Source: DASYHS01 sp035998295
GTDB lineage: Bacteria; Pseudomonadota; Alphaproteobacteria; Azospirillales; Azospirillaceae
Length of the DNA: 64,000 nt
Assembly: GCF_035998295.1 (NCBI RefSeq)
Contig: NZ_DASYHS010000047.1
Location: 1 to 64,000, forward strand
Direction: 5' to 3'
The position numbers and the translations under genes were made by a program. Below, in pieces: positions 8,437 through 17,083 of the stretch. Below the pieces are notes generated by a model. That model ran no database searches and was not told the DNA's origin. It worked only from the letters and a program-made list of their open reading frames with translations. Positions within the stretch are counted from its first letter, which is position 1; each line of letters starts with the position of its first letter.

Positions 8437-9819
8437 ATGCCGAGTTCAGTCCTGATCGCCACCCTGCTGCTCCTGTCCGTCATCGGCTATCTGACCGGAC
8501 GCAGGAGGGCCGTGGCGACGGCGGGGGGCTCCCTGTCGACGCTCCATTCGGTCCCGGGATATCACGGCGCCTATGTGGCGCTGTGGGCCGGGCTGCCGGC
8601 TCTGGTCGTCTTCGCGCTGTGGGTGGCGCTGGAAGGCACGATCGTCAACGGCCTCGTGCGCGCGTCGCTGCCGCCCGCGGCGACCGAGGGGCTGACGCAG
8701 CAGCAGATCTCGCTGCTGATGATCGACGTGCGCAACCTCGCCCACGGCACCGCGTTCCGCGAGGCGGACCCGGTGGTGCGCGCCGCGGCCGACCACTACC
8801 TCCATCTCCACTCCATCGGGGACTGGGCGCTCGCGGCGCTGATGCTGGCGCTGGCGGCGTTCGGCTTCGCCCATGCCCGCGCCCGCATCTCGCCCAGCCT
8901 GCGCGCGCGCAACCAGGTCGAGCGGGTGCTGACCCTGCTGCTGGTCCTGTGCTCGCTGGTCGCGATCCTGACCACGGTCGGGATCGTGATGTCGCTGCTG
9001 TTCGAATCGCTGCGCTTCTTCGCCCAGGTGTCCCCGGCCGAGTTCCTGTTCGGCCTGCACTGGAGCCCGCAGACCGCGATCCGCACCGACCAGGTCGCCT
9101 CCGAAGGGTCCTTCGGGGCCGTGCCGCTGTTCGTCGGCACGCTGCTGATCAGCGCCATCGCGATGGTGGTCGCGGTCCCGGTCGGGCTGATGTCGGCGAT
9201 CTACATGTCCGAATACGCGCCGCCGCGCGTGCGCTCGACGGTGAAGCCGCTGCTGGAGATCCTGGCCGGCATCCCGACCGTCGTCTACGGCTTCTTCGCC
9301 GCGCTGACCATGGCGCCCTTCGTGCGCGACCTCGGCCAGTCGTTCGGCCTCTCCGTCAGTTCCGAATCGGCGCTGGCCGCCGGCGTCGTGATGGGGGTGA
9401 TGATCATCCCCTTCGTGAGCTCGCTCGCCGACGACGTCATCAACGCGGTGCCGCAGTCGCTGCGCGACGGCGCCTACGGCCTCGGCGCCACCCGGTCCGA
9501 GACGATCCGCCAGGTGGTCCTGCCGGCGGCGCTGCCCGGCATCGTCGGCGGCGTGCTGCTCGCCGTCAGCCGCGCGATCGGCGAGACCATGATCGTGGTG
9601 ATGGCCGCCGGCCTCGCCGCGAACCTGACCGCGAACCCGCTGGAAGCGGTCAGCACGGTGACGGTCCAGATCGCCACCCTGCTGGTCGGCGACCAGGAGT
9701 TCGACAGCGCCAAGACGCTGTCGGCCTTCGGCCTCGGCCTGGTCCTGTTCGTCTCGACCCTGTGCCTCAACGTCGTCGCCCTGCGGGTCGTCCAGAAGTA
9801 TCGGGAAAAATATGACTGA
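8437..9819 (+). CDS. pstC: Phosphate ABC transporter permease PstC
   Basis: A 460-residue inner-membrane permease. The C-terminal ~300 residues carry the binding-protein-dependent transport domain, with the EAA loop near LRDGAYGLGATRSETIRQVV and the AIGETMIVVMAAG helix. The N-terminal ~150 residues add two or three membrane segments (LIATLLLLSVIGYLTG, YVALWAGLPALVVFALW) and a charged loop, as in long alphaproteobacterial PstC proteins. It pairs with PstA to form the phosphate channel. Its last 8 bases overlap the start of pstA, which suggests translational coupling. Confidence 0.92.
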   Translation: MPSSVLIATLLLLSVIGYLTGRRRAVATAGGSLSTLHSVPGYHGAYVALWAGLPALVVFALWVALEGTIVNGLVRASLPPAATEGLTQQQISLLMIDVRNLAHGTAFREADPVVRAAADHYLHLHSIGDWALAALMLALAAFGFAHARARISPSLRARNQVERVLTLLLVLCSLVAILTTVGIVMSLLFESLRFFAQVSPAEFLFGLHWSPQTAIRTDQVASEGSFGAVPLFVGTLLISAIAMVVAVPVGLMSAIYMSEYAPPRVRSTVKPLLEILAGIPTVVYGFFAALTMAPFVRDLGQSFGLSVSSESALAAGVVMGVMIIPFVSSLADDVINAVPQSLRDGAYGLGATRSETIRQVVLPAALPGIVGGVLLAVSRAIGETMIVVMAAGLAANLTANPLEAVSTVTVQIATLLVGDQEFDSAKTLSAFGLGLVLFVSTLCLNVVALRVVQKYREKYD

Positions 9820-11122
9820 CTTCGCCGCGAACGACCGCCCGATGCCGGTCTACCAGTCCGACGCCTTCGCGCGGCGCCTGCGCCGCCGCTATGCCGCCGA
9901 GCGCCGCTTCCGCCTTTACGGCATCGCCGCGATCGGCGTCGCGCTGGGCATGCTGGCGATCCTGCTGGGCAGCATCGTCAGCAAGGGCTACACGGCCTTC
10001 TGGCAGCATGACGTGGTGCTCGAGATCAACTTCGACCCGCAGGAGATCGACCCCGCCGGCACCCGCGACCCGGCCGTGCTCGGCGGCGCCAACTACCAGG
10101 CGTTGGCGCGCGAAGCCCTGCGCGAGCGGTTTCCCGAGGTCGACAGCCGGTCCGACCGCCGTGCGCTCAACGACCTGCTGAGCGTCGGCGCCGCCTACGA
10201 ACTGCGCTCCATGGTGCTGGAGAACCCGGACCTGATCGGGACCCGCCAGGCCGTGCGGCTGCCGCTGTCCGACGACGCGGACCAGCTCCTCAAGGGCAAC
10301 ATCCGGCGCGAGGTCGGCCAGACGGAGCGGCGCGTCGACGACCGGCAGATCGGCTGGATCGACGCGCTCGAGGCGGACGGGGCCGTCGTCTCCGGCTTCA
10401 ACTGGCGCCTGATGGCCAACGGCGACTCGCGCGAGCCGGAGCTGGCAGGCATCTATGCCGCCGCGATCGGCTCGGCGCTGACCTTGATGATCACGCTGGC
10501 GATGGCCGTGCCCATCGGCGTGTCGGCGGCGGTGTACCTGGAGGAGTTCGCTCCCAAGAACCGCTGGACCGACCTGATCGAGGTCAACATCAACAACCTC
10601 GCGGCCGTGCCCTCGATCGTGTTCGGCCTGCTCGGCCTCGCGGTGTTCCTGAACCTGTTCGGGCTGCCGCGCTCGGCCCCGGTGGTCGGCGGCATCGTGC
10701 TGGCGCTGATGTCGCTGCCGACCATCATCATCACGACCCGCGCCGCGCTGAAGGCGGTGCCGCCCTCGATCCGGGAGGCGGCGCTCGGCATCGGCGCCTC
10801 GCGGCTCCAGGTCGTCGGCCACCACGTGCTGCCGCTGGCGATGCCGGGCGTCCTGACCGGCACGATCATCGCCATGGCCCAGGCGCTGGGCGAGACGGCG
10901 CCGCTGCTGATGATCGGCATGGTCGCCTTCATCGTCGACATCCCCGGCGGCTTCACGGATGCCGCCACCGTGCTGCCGGTCACCATCTTCATGTGGGCCG
11001 ACAGCCCCGAGCGCGCGTTCGTCGAGCGGACCTCCGCGGCGATCATGGTGCTGCTGGCCTTCCTGATCGCGATGAACGCGCTCGCGATCATCCTCCGCAA
11101 GAAGTTCGAAAGGCGTTGGTAG
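9812..11122 (+). CDS. pstA: Phosphate ABC transporter permease PstA
   Basis: A 436-residue permease. One N-terminal membrane segment (about 30-60) precedes a periplasmic domain of roughly 150 residues, which fits the DUF3333-type extension known in this class. The transport domain follows (AIGSALTLMITLAMAVPIGV onward) with the EAA loop at REAALGIGASRLQVVGHHVL. It forms the membrane channel with PstC and is energised by PstB. It overlaps pstC by 8 bp and is followed 5 bp later by pstB, so the three are one translational block. Confidence 0.92.
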   Translation: MTDFAANDRPMPVYQSDAFARRLRRRYAAERRFRLYGIAAIGVALGMLAILLGSIVSKGYTAFWQHDVVLEINFDPQEIDPAGTRDPAVLGGANYQALAREALRERFPEVDSRSDRRALNDLLSVGAAYELRSMVLENPDLIGTRQAVRLPLSDDADQLLKGNIRREVGQTERRVDDRQIGWIDALEADGAVVSGFNWRLMANGDSREPELAGIYAAAIGSALTLMITLAMAVPIGVSAAVYLEEFAPKNRWTDLIEVNINNLAAVPSIVFGLLGLAVFLNLFGLPRSAPVVGGIVLALMSLPTIIITTRAALKAVPPSIREAALGIGASRLQVVGHHVLPLAMPGVLTGTIIAMAQALGETAPLLMIGMVAFIVDIPGGFTDAATVLPVTIFMWADSPERAFVERTSAAIMVLLAFLIAMNALAIILRKKFERRW

Positions 11123-11127
11123 CCCCC

Positions 11128-11949
11128 ATGGCCGTCCAGACCCAGATGCAGTCCTCCCGCCCCGGGGCCTCCGAGCCGGCCGCGTCCCGCGCCGGGCTCA
11201 AGATGGACGCCCGCGACGTCAAGGTCTTCTACGGCTCCAAGCAGGCGCTGAGGGGGATCGACCTCTCGGTCGGCGAATGCCAGGTGACGGCGCTGATCGG
11301 GCCGTCGGGCTGCGGCAAGTCGACCTTCCTGCGCTGCCTCAACCGCATGAACGACACGATCGAGAACTGCCGCGTCGAAGGGCTGATCACGCTCGACGGG
11401 CAGGATGTCTACGACCGCTCGATCGACGTCGTCCAGCTCCGCGCGCGCGTCGGCATGGTGTTCCAGAAGCCGAACCCGTTCCCGAAGTCGATCTACGACA
11501 ACGTCTCCTACGGGCCGCGCATCCACGGCCTCGCGGCCGGGCGCGACGAGATGGACGAGGTCGTCCAGAAGAGCCTCCAGCGCGCCGGGCTGTGGAACGA
11601 GGTGAAGGACCGGCTGCGCGAGCCGGGCACCGGCCTGTCGGGCGGCCAGCAGCAGCGGCTGTGCATCGCGCGCGCGATCGCGGTCAGCCCGGAGGTGATC
11701 CTGATGGACGAGCCCTGCTCGGCACTCGATCCCATCGCGACCGCCCATATCGAGGAGCTGATCGACGAGCTTCGCGAGAACTACACGATCGTGATCGTGA
11801 CCCACAACATGCAGCAGGCCGCGCGCGTGTCCCAGCGCACCGCCTTCTTCCATCTCGGCGAGATGGTCGAGGTCGGCGACACCGAAGAGATTTTCACCAA
11901 CCCGCGCGACGAGCGCACCCAGGGCTACATCACCGGCCGCTACGGCTGA
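11128..11949 (+). CDS. pstB: Phosphate ABC transporter ATPase PstB
   Basis: A 273-residue ATPase started at the ATG 5 bp after pstA. Walker A is GPSGCGKST, the Q-loop is VFQKPNPFPKSIYDNV, the ABC signature is LSGGQQQRLCIARAIA and Walker B is VILMDEPCSALDP, followed by the switch His in VTHNMQQAARVS. The NPFP in the Q-loop and the GRYG ending are typical of PstB. Residues 1-25 are a variable, probably disordered extension. It powers phosphate import and, with PhoU, links transport to PhoR signalling. Confidence 0.95.
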   Translation: MAVQTQMQSSRPGASEPAASRAGLKMDARDVKVFYGSKQALRGIDLSVGECQVTALIGPSGCGKSTFLRCLNRMNDTIENCRVEGLITLDGQDVYDRSIDVVQLRARVGMVFQKPNPFPKSIYDNVSYGPRIHGLAAGRDEMDEVVQKSLQRAGLWNEVKDRLREPGTGLSGGQQQRLCIARAIAVSPEVILMDEPCSALDPIATAHIEELIDELRENYTIVIVTHNMQQAARVSQRTAFFHLGEMVEVGDTEEIFTNPRDERTQGYITGRYG

Positions 11950-11998
11950 TCCCGGCCCCCGGGCCGACCCCGGGCCAACACCTCAAGCGGGCGACGCA

Positions 11999-12721
11999 AT
12001 GACCAGCGAACACATCGTCAAGTCCTTCGCGCAGGAGCTGCGGCGCCTGTCGAACCTCGTCACCCAGATGGGCGGCGTCGCCGAGGCCCAGGTGGAGGCG
12101 TCGATCCAGGCGGTGATGCGCCGCGACGCGGAGCTCGCGGGCCAGGTGATGCGCTCCGACCACCAGGTCGACGAGTACGAGCGCGAGATCGACGCCGAGA
12201 CGCTGCGCCTGCTGGCCTTGCGCCAGCCCATGGCGTCGGACCTGCGCGAGATCGTCTCGGCCCTGCGGATCGCCGCCGACATCGAGCGCATCGGCGACTA
12301 CGCCGCCAACATCGCCAAGCGCTCGATCGCGCTGGCGCAGGTGCCGGCCGTCCGCCCGGCCGCCGGCATCCCGCGCATGGGCCGGCTCGTCCAGGAGATC
12401 ATGAAGGAGGTCCTGGACAGCTACATCGACCGCGACGTCGAGAAGGCGGTCGCGGCGCGCCGGCGCGACGAGGAGCTGGACGACCTGTACACCAGCATGT
12501 TCCGCGAGGTCCTGACCTACATGATGGAGGACCCGCGCAACATCACGCCCTGCACCCATCTGCTGTTCATCGCGAAGAACCTCGAGCGGATCGGCGACCA
12601 TGCGACAAACATCGCCGAGACGATCCATTTCCTGGTCGTCGGCCAGCCCCTGACGGGCGACCGGCCGAAGGCCGACACCAGCTACGCCGTCACGGCGCCG
12701 GCCGGCGAGGACGCGCAATGA
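11999..12721 (+). CDS. phoU: Phosphate signalling protein PhoU
   Basis: A 240-residue all-helical protein with the two PhoU repeats: DHQVDEYEREIDAETLRLLA with LRIAADIERIGDYAANIAKR in the first, and DEELDDLYTSMFREVLTYMM with LLFIAKNLERIGDHATNIAE in the second. The E-R-I-G-D motifs are the metal-binding signature. It sits on the cytoplasmic side and mediates inhibition of PhoR by the active Pst transporter. It starts 49 bp after pstB, and its stop overlaps the phoB start as ATGA. Confidence 0.95.
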   Translation: MTSEHIVKSFAQELRRLSNLVTQMGGVAEAQVEASIQAVMRRDAELAGQVMRSDHQVDEYEREIDAETLRLLALRQPMASDLREIVSALRIAADIERIGDYAANIAKRSIALAQVPAVRPAAGIPRMGRLVQEIMKEVLDSYIDRDVEKAVAARRRDEELDDLYTSMFREVLTYMMEDPRNITPCTHLLFIAKNLERIGDHATNIAETIHFLVVGQPLTGDRPKADTSYAVTAPAGEDAQ

Positions 12722-13464
12722 GCGAGCTTGCGGAAAGACGGCCCATGGACGACCGGCGCTCGAACACCGCGCTGAAGCCGCTGGTCCTCCTCGTCGAGGA
12801 CGAGGCGGACCTCGTGACGCTGCTGCGCTACAACCTCGAGAAGGAAGGCTTCCGCACCCTGGTCGCCGGCGACGGCGAGGAGGGGATCCTGCTCGCGACC
12901 GAGCAGGCGCCGAACCTGATCCTGCTGGACTGGATGCTGCCGCTGACTTCCGGGATCGAGGTGTGCCGCCAGCTCCGGCGCAACGCGAAGACGCGCGACA
13001 TCCCGATCATCATGCTGACCGCGCGCGGCGAGGAGGCGGACCGGGTGCGCGGGCTGAACTCCGGCGCCGACGACTACGTCGCGAAGCCGTTCTCGCCGAC
13101 CGAGCTGGTCGCGCGCATGCGCGCCGTGCTGCGCCGCGCCACTCCCGGCCTCTCGGACGAGCTGCTGCGCTTCGGCGACATCGAGATGGACCTCGCCGCC
13201 CACCGCGTCCGCCGCAACGGCCGCGACGTCCATCTGGGGCCGACCGAGTTCCGGCTGCTGCGCCACTTCATGCAGCATCCCGGCCGCGTCTTCTCGCGCG
13301 AGCAGCTGCTGGACCTGGTCTGGGGACACGACGTCTATGTCGAGCTGCGCACGGTCGACGTCCATATCCGGCGCTTGCGCAAGGCGCTGAACGAGGACAC
13401 CGAGACCGACCTGATCCGTACGGTCCGCTCGGCAGGCTACGCCCTCGACCTGAAGACGGGGTGA
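12718..13464 (+). CDS. phoB: Phosphate regulon response regulator PhoB
   Basis: A 248-residue OmpR/PhoB-type regulator. In the receiver domain, acidic residues lie in VEDEAD, the phosphoacceptor is Asp71 in LILLDWMLP, and the conserved Lys is in DDYVAKPFSP. The C-terminal winged helix has LGPTEFRLLRHFMQHPGRVF and VDVHIRRLRKAL. The ATG at 12718 overlaps phoU and has GAGGA before it. A second ATG at 12745 with GGAAAG would give a more usual length, so the first nine residues are uncertain. It binds PhoB boxes and recruits RNA polymerase under phosphate limitation. It is the last pst-cluster gene, physically separate from its partner phoR. Confidence 0.94.
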   Translation: MSELAERRPMDDRRSNTALKPLVLLVEDEADLVTLLRYNLEKEGFRTLVAGDGEEGILLATEQAPNLILLDWMLPLTSGIEVCRQLRRNAKTRDIPIIMLTARGEEADRVRGLNSGADDYVAKPFSPTELVARMRAVLRRATPGLSDELLRFGDIEMDLAAHRVRRNGRDVHLGPTEFRLLRHFMQHPGRVFSREQLLDLVWGHDVYVELRTVDVHIRRLRKALNEDTETDLIRTVRSAGYALDLKTG

Positions 13465-13634
13465 TCGGCGGTGCATGGCTTGCACATCCCATCCGGCGGA
13501 TGTAATCCTATTGTGTGCAAATACCCCTCCGTCCTGATGCATGCCGTCCCGTCTTCGCACCAGTCGAACCCAGTCAGTCGGCTTTCCTGAGAGCCTGGGG
13601 GACCTCGTTTCCCATAGGTGAACACATCTACACG

Positions 13635-14027
13635 ATGCGCTTCGAACTGGCTGACGCGGCCGATCTCGGATTGGACGGCTTTTTCGAGGAGCAGCGGCTG
13701 AGATCCTCCGCGGACAATGCCGCACATTTCGTAAAATTCGACAACGCGATCAACGAGTTGGACGTCGGTTCAGAGTTTAGGCGTCTTGCGAAGGATGAGC
13801 GTTTGTCGACTGGAGAAATCCGCCTGCTCGCCGACCGTCTTGCGGAGGGTATTAGAAGTTTCTGCAACGATTCAGCCGTCGGAACGATTATAGGAGTGCC
13901 CAATGATGCGGCACTGGCGCGTTGGTACGCGCGTTTGTGCTCTGCTGCATCAATGACGGACTACTTGATCGGAATGCGTGAGACGCGCTACCATACCCGG
14001 AATGTTCTAGTTATTCACAGGCTATGA
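13635..14027 (+). CDS. Unknown 130-residue protein downstream of phoB
   Basis: Started at the ATG of MRFELADAADLGLDGFFEEQ; the in-frame extension upstream lacks a ribosome-binding site. The protein is acidic-to-neutral and mostly helical, with no signal peptide or membrane segment, and ends YHTRNVLVIHRL. I recognise no family. Codons (CGT, TTG, GTA, AGA) are less GC-biased than those of phoB or the following genes, a hint of foreign origin. It is followed 3 bp later by another small co-directional gene, and the two probably form a unit. Confidence 0.5.
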   Translation: MRFELADAADLGLDGFFEEQRLRSSADNAAHFVKFDNAINELDVGSEFRRLAKDERLSTGEIRLLADRLAEGIRSFCNDSAVGTIIGVPNDAALARWYARLCSAASMTDYLIGMRETRYHTRNVLVIHRL

Positions 14028-14030
14028 GTT

Positions 14031-14240
14031 ATGGGCGTCAACTCGCGTTTCAGCGACTCGCCAAGTGAGCTTACGGATCGCATCACGCGAGCCAGGGAAG
14101 ATCATGAGACGGCCTTGCGGGAGCGGGTTCGTCGAGGCGAGCTTACGCTGGAGACCTACCTTACTAAGCATAAGGGCTTCACGCCCGAGCATGCCGCCGC
14201 CATGACCTCGCGCTTCAGGAAAGCAATCGGGGTCCGGTAG
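14031..14240 (+). CDS. Unknown 69-residue protein, second of a small pair
   Basis: Starts three bases after the stop of the preceding unknown gene, which suggests co-translation. The sequence is highly charged and helical (RITRAREDHETALRERVRRG), followed by ETYLTKHKGFTPEHAAAM and a basic C-terminus. No family is recognised. Size and pairing resemble a toxin-antitoxin layout, but neither member has a diagnostic motif, so I do not assign one. The next genes are convergent. Confidence 0.42.
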   Translation: MGVNSRFSDSPSELTDRITRAREDHETALRERVRRGELTLETYLTKHKGFTPEHAAAMTSRFRKAIGVR

Positions 14241-14264
14241 ACTGCCGGCCGAAACGCCGCCTGT

Positions 14265-14699
14265 TCAAACGAAAAGCAGCCGTCCCGGCGTCTCGTTCAG
14301 CAGCGTGACGACGCCCGCGCGCACCATTGGCACGTCCTCGCGCAGCTTCGCGTCCTCCATCCCCGCAGCGCGCAGCGCCATCTCGCACACGACGATCCGC
14401 ACGCCCAGCGCGACGCACGCCTCCAGCAGTTCCTCGAAGCCACCGATCCCGCGGGCGGCGAAGCCGGCGTCGCGCTCGGCCGGGGACGCGCCGTCGTCCG
14501 CGGGGTCGAGGCGGTGCCAGCCCGGCCGGCCGGCGTCGTCGGGAGCCGCCAGCGCCGCGACGGCGCGGCCGGTGAAGAACAAGGTGGCCTCGCGGTTGGT
14601 CGCGGCCGCGGCACTCGCCATCACCAGCGCGTAATGGACGCGGTCGAAGCCGCCGGAGAAGACGACGAGGCCGAGCCCTTCCGCCGCTGCCGCGCTCAC
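14265..14699 (-). CDS. DsrE/DsrF-like small protein
   Basis: A 144-residue protein begun at a GTG whose bases overlap the stop of the upstream ThiF-like gene (GTGA). The pattern GLGLVVFSGGFDRVHYALVM, then REATLFFTGRAV, a central region ending GVRIVVCEMALRAAGM, and a C-terminal hydrophobic strand fits the DsrE-like fold. That fold includes subunits that handle sulfur or sit near sulfur-transfer enzymes. The single Cys in VVCEM occupies the usual active-site region. Coupling to a sulfur-carrier activating enzyme supports, but does not prove, a sulfur-relay role. Confidence 0.72.
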   Translation of the reverse strand: MSAAAAEGLGLVVFSGGFDRVHYALVMASAAAATNREATLFFTGRAVAALAAPDDAGRPGWHRLDPADDGASPAERDAGFAARGIGGFEELLEACVALGVRIVVCEMALRAAGMEDAKLREDVPMVRAGVVTLLNETPGRLLFV

Positions 14700-15502
14700 G
14701 GCCGGGCTCCCGTCTCGTGGTGGCTCAGGTCCCGGTAGCGCGGCCGGGTGCCGCATAGCGGGCAGTCGGGATCGCGCGGCAGGCGCACCGTGCGGAACGC
14801 GACGTCGAGCGCATCGACCATCAGCAGCCGGCCGGACAGGCCGGTGCCGATGCCGAGGATCTCCTTCAGCACCTCGGTCGCCTGCAGGCAGCCGATCGTG
14901 CCCGCGAGCGCACCGAGCACGCCGGCCTCCGAGCACGAGGGGATCAGGCCGCGCGGCGGCGGTTCCGGATACAGGCAGCGGTAGCAGGGATGGGGCGCTC
15001 CGAGATGCGCCTTGAAGGTCGAGAGCTGCCCGTCGAAGCGCAGCAGCGCCGCCGACACCAGCGTCCGCCCCGCGAGGAAGCACGCGTCGTTGAGCAGGAA
15101 GCGGGTCGCGAAGTTGTCGGTGCCGTCGGCGACGACGTCGAAGCTTGAGACCAGGTCCAGCGCGTTGGCCGGGGTCAGGCGTTCGGCGAAGGCCGATACC
15201 CTGACGTCCGGGTTGAGCGCGCGGATGCGCTCGGCCGCGCTGTCCACCTTCGGCCGGCCGAGCCCGCCCGTGTCGTGGATCACCTGGCGCTGGAGGTTGG
15301 ACAGGTCCACCGTGTCATGATCGACAACGCCGAGCGTGCCCACCCCGGCCGCGGCCAGGTACATCAGCAGCGGCGCGCCGAGGCCGCCGGCCCCCACGAC
15401 CAGCACGCGCGCCTCCAGCAGGCGGCGCTGGCCGGTGCCGCCCACCTCGGGCAGCAGGATGTGGCGCGCATAGCGCTCGATCTCGGTCTCGGTGAAGTCC
15501 AT
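14696..15502 (-). CDS. MoeB/ThiF-family adenylyltransferase
   Basis: A 268-residue E1-like enzyme. RYARHILLPEVGGTGQRRLL starts the family signature, VVGAGGLGAPLLMYLAAAGV is the ATP-binding turn, and DHDTVDLSNLQRQVIH carries the conserved Asp/Asn/Arg. Two CxxC pairs (CYRC and CPLC) form the zinc site. Enzymes of this family adenylate the C-terminus of MoaD- or ThiS-like sulfur carriers. No MoaD/ThiS or rhodanese domain is encoded here, so molybdopterin versus thiamine use cannot be decided. Its stop overlaps the start of the DsrE-like gene, implying one operon. Confidence 0.85.
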   Translation of the reverse strand: MDFTETEIERYARHILLPEVGGTGQRRLLEARVLVVGAGGLGAPLLMYLAAAGVGTLGVVDHDTVDLSNLQRQVIHDTGGLGRPKVDSAAERIRALNPDVRVSAFAERLTPANALDLVSSFDVVADGTDNFATRFLLNDACFLAGRTLVSAALLRFDGQLSTFKAHLGAPHPCYRCLYPEPPPRGLIPSCSEAGVLGALAGTIGCLQATEVLKEILGIGTGLSGRLLMVDALDVAFRTVRLPRDPDCPLCGTRPRYRDLSHHETGARP

Positions 15503-15615
15503 GGCCCGCAGGTTAGCACGCGCCGGCCCCTGCGCAATGCGTCGCGGCGACGGCTGTTGGGGCCTGCATACCGACCGGTACCGACTGAAAGCGACCGAAA
15601 GGGAAAGGAAGCCCG

Positions 15616-16020
15616 ATGAGCATCCGAGCGATGATCGCGACCCATCCCGACGTGAAGGGCAGCGTCAACGAGGCGCTGGTCCGCTGCATCGAGGAATGCG
15701 CCGCCTGCGCCCTGACCTGCCTGTCCTGCGCGGACGCGTGCCTGGCGGAGGAGGGGGTCGAGCGGCTGCGCCAGTGCATCCGGCTCAATCTCGACTGCGC
15801 GGATGTCTGCGACGCGACGGGGAAGGTGGCGCTGCGGCGCACTGGCTCCAACGAGGAGGTGATCCGCCGCATGCTGGCCGCGTGCGAGACGTCCTGCCGC
15901 CTGTGCGCCGAGGAATGCGAGCGTCATGCCGGCATGCACGACCACTGCCGGGTCTGCGCCGAGGCCTGCCGCCGGTGCGAGCAGGCCTGCCGCACGGCGC
16001 TGGCGAGCATGGCGGCCTGA
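15616..16020 (+). CDS. Cys-rich four-helix-bundle copper-binding protein
   Basis: A 134-residue protein with 18 cysteines arranged mostly as CxxC and CxxxC on helices (CIEECAACALTCLSCADAC and CRVCAEACRRCEQAC), plus a His-rich turn GMHDHC. This is the pattern of the copper-storage/DUF326 family, in which the inside of a four-helix bundle is lined with Cys that bind Cu(I). No signal peptide is evident, so it is probably cytosolic, like the Csp3 type. GGAAAGGAAG precedes the ATG. No copper exporter or regulator is adjacent. Confidence 0.83.
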   Translation: MSIRAMIATHPDVKGSVNEALVRCIEECAACALTCLSCADACLAEEGVERLRQCIRLNLDCADVCDATGKVALRRTGSNEEVIRRMLAACETSCRLCAEECERHAGMHDHCRVCAEACRRCEQACRTALASMAA

Positions 16021-16033
16021 CGAGGCCGCCGTT

Positions 16034-16072
16034 CCCTCTCCCGCGCAGCGCCGGAGAGCCGGCGGGAGAGGG
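16034..16072. terminator. Strong inverted repeat between convergent genes
   Basis: CCCTCTCCCGC at 16034-16044 pairs perfectly with GCGGGAGAGGG at 16062-16072, an 11-bp stem with a 17-base loop. It lies between the copper-binding protein gene and the convergent cysK. It could stop transcription from both sides. There is no T-run, so it may instead be a dispersed palindromic repeat common in GC-rich genomes. Confidence 0.45.
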
Positions 16073-16082
16073 GAGCCGCGGG

Positions 16083-17048
16083 TCAGTCCAGCCCTTCGAA
16101 CAGGGCGGTCGAGAGATAGCGCTCGGCGAAGCTCGGCAGGACCGCGACGATCAGCTTGCCCTTCATCTCCGGGCGGGCGCCGACCTCGAGGGCCGCCGCG
16201 AGGGCGGCACCCGACGAGATGCCGATCGGCAGGCCTTCCAGGCGCGCCGCCGCCCGCGCGGTCTCGAACGCGCGCTGGTTGGAGATGCGCACCACCTCGT
16301 CGATCAGCTTCGTGTCGAGGATGTCGGGAACGAAGCCGGCGCCGATCCCCTGGATCTTGTGCGGGCCGGGGATGCCGCCCGACAGGACGGGGCTGTCCTC
16401 GGGCTCGACCGCGATCGCCCGGAACTCGGGCTTGCGCGCCTTGATCACCTCCGCGACGCCGGTCAGGGTGCCGCCGGTGCCGACGCCGCTGATCAGCACG
16501 TCGGCGCGGCCGGCCGTGTCGCGCCAGATCTCCTCGGCCGTGGTCCGGCGGTGGATCTCGGGGTTCGCGGGGTTCTTGAACTGCTGCAGCATGTAGGCGT
16601 CGGGCTCGGAGGCGAGCAGCTCCTCCGCCTTGCGGATCGCGCCCTTCATGCCTTCCGGGGCCGGGGTCAGCACCAGTTCCGCGCCCAGCAGCTTCAGCAT
16701 CTTGCGCCGTTCCATCGACATGCTCTCGGGCATGGTCAGGACCAGGCGGTAGCCCTTGGCGGCGGCGACGAAGGCGAGCGCGATTCCGGTATTGCCGGAG
16801 GTCGGCTCGATCAGGGTCGTGCGGCCGGGCGCGATGCGGCCTTCGGACTCGGCCGCCTCGATCATCGCGAAGCCGATGCGGTCCTTCACGCTCGAAAGCG
16901 GGTTGAAGAACTCGCATTTGCCGACGATCTCGGCCTCGACGCCGTGTTCGGCGGCGAGCCGGCGGACGCGGACCAGGGGCGTCGCTCCGATCGTGTCCAG
17001 GATGCCATCGTAGATCTTGCCGCGGAACTCGGCCTGGGACTCGGCCAT
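16083..17048 (-). CDS. cysK: Cysteine synthase A
   Basis: A 321-residue PLP enzyme making cysteine from O-acetylserine and sulfide. NPLSSVKDRIG carries the PLP lysine, TSGNTG is the substrate loop, and SGVGTGGTLTGVAEVI binds the cofactor phosphate. Length and motifs are typical of CysK. I start it at the ATG ending at 17048 because GGAGTG lies 8 bases upstream; the longer frame overlaps the regulator gene. It follows an Rrf2-type regulator in the same direction by about 35 bp. That pairing fits control of cysteine synthesis by sulfur or redox state. Confidence 0.93.
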   Translation of the reverse strand: MAESQAEFRGKIYDGILDTIGATPLVRVRRLAAEHGVEAEIVGKCEFFNPLSSVKDRIGFAMIEAAESEGRIAPGRTTLIEPTSGNTGIALAFVAAAKGYRLVLTMPESMSMERRKMLKLLGAELVLTPAPEGMKGAIRKAEELLASEPDAYMLQQFKNPANPEIHRRTTAEEIWRDTAGRADVLISGVGTGGTLTGVAEVIKARKPEFRAIAVEPEDSPVLSGGIPGPHKIQGIGAGFVPDILDTKLIDEVVRISNQRAFETARAAARLEGLPIGISSGAALAAALEVGARPEMKGKLIVAVLPSFAERYLSTALFEGLD

Positions 17049-17083
17049 GATGTCACTCCATCGAAGCGTCTGGTGGTCGGTGT

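Noticed and set aside
13635..14240. Toxin-antitoxin assignment for the small gene pair
   Set aside because: No motif of any toxin or antitoxin family could be seen; only size and spacing fit.
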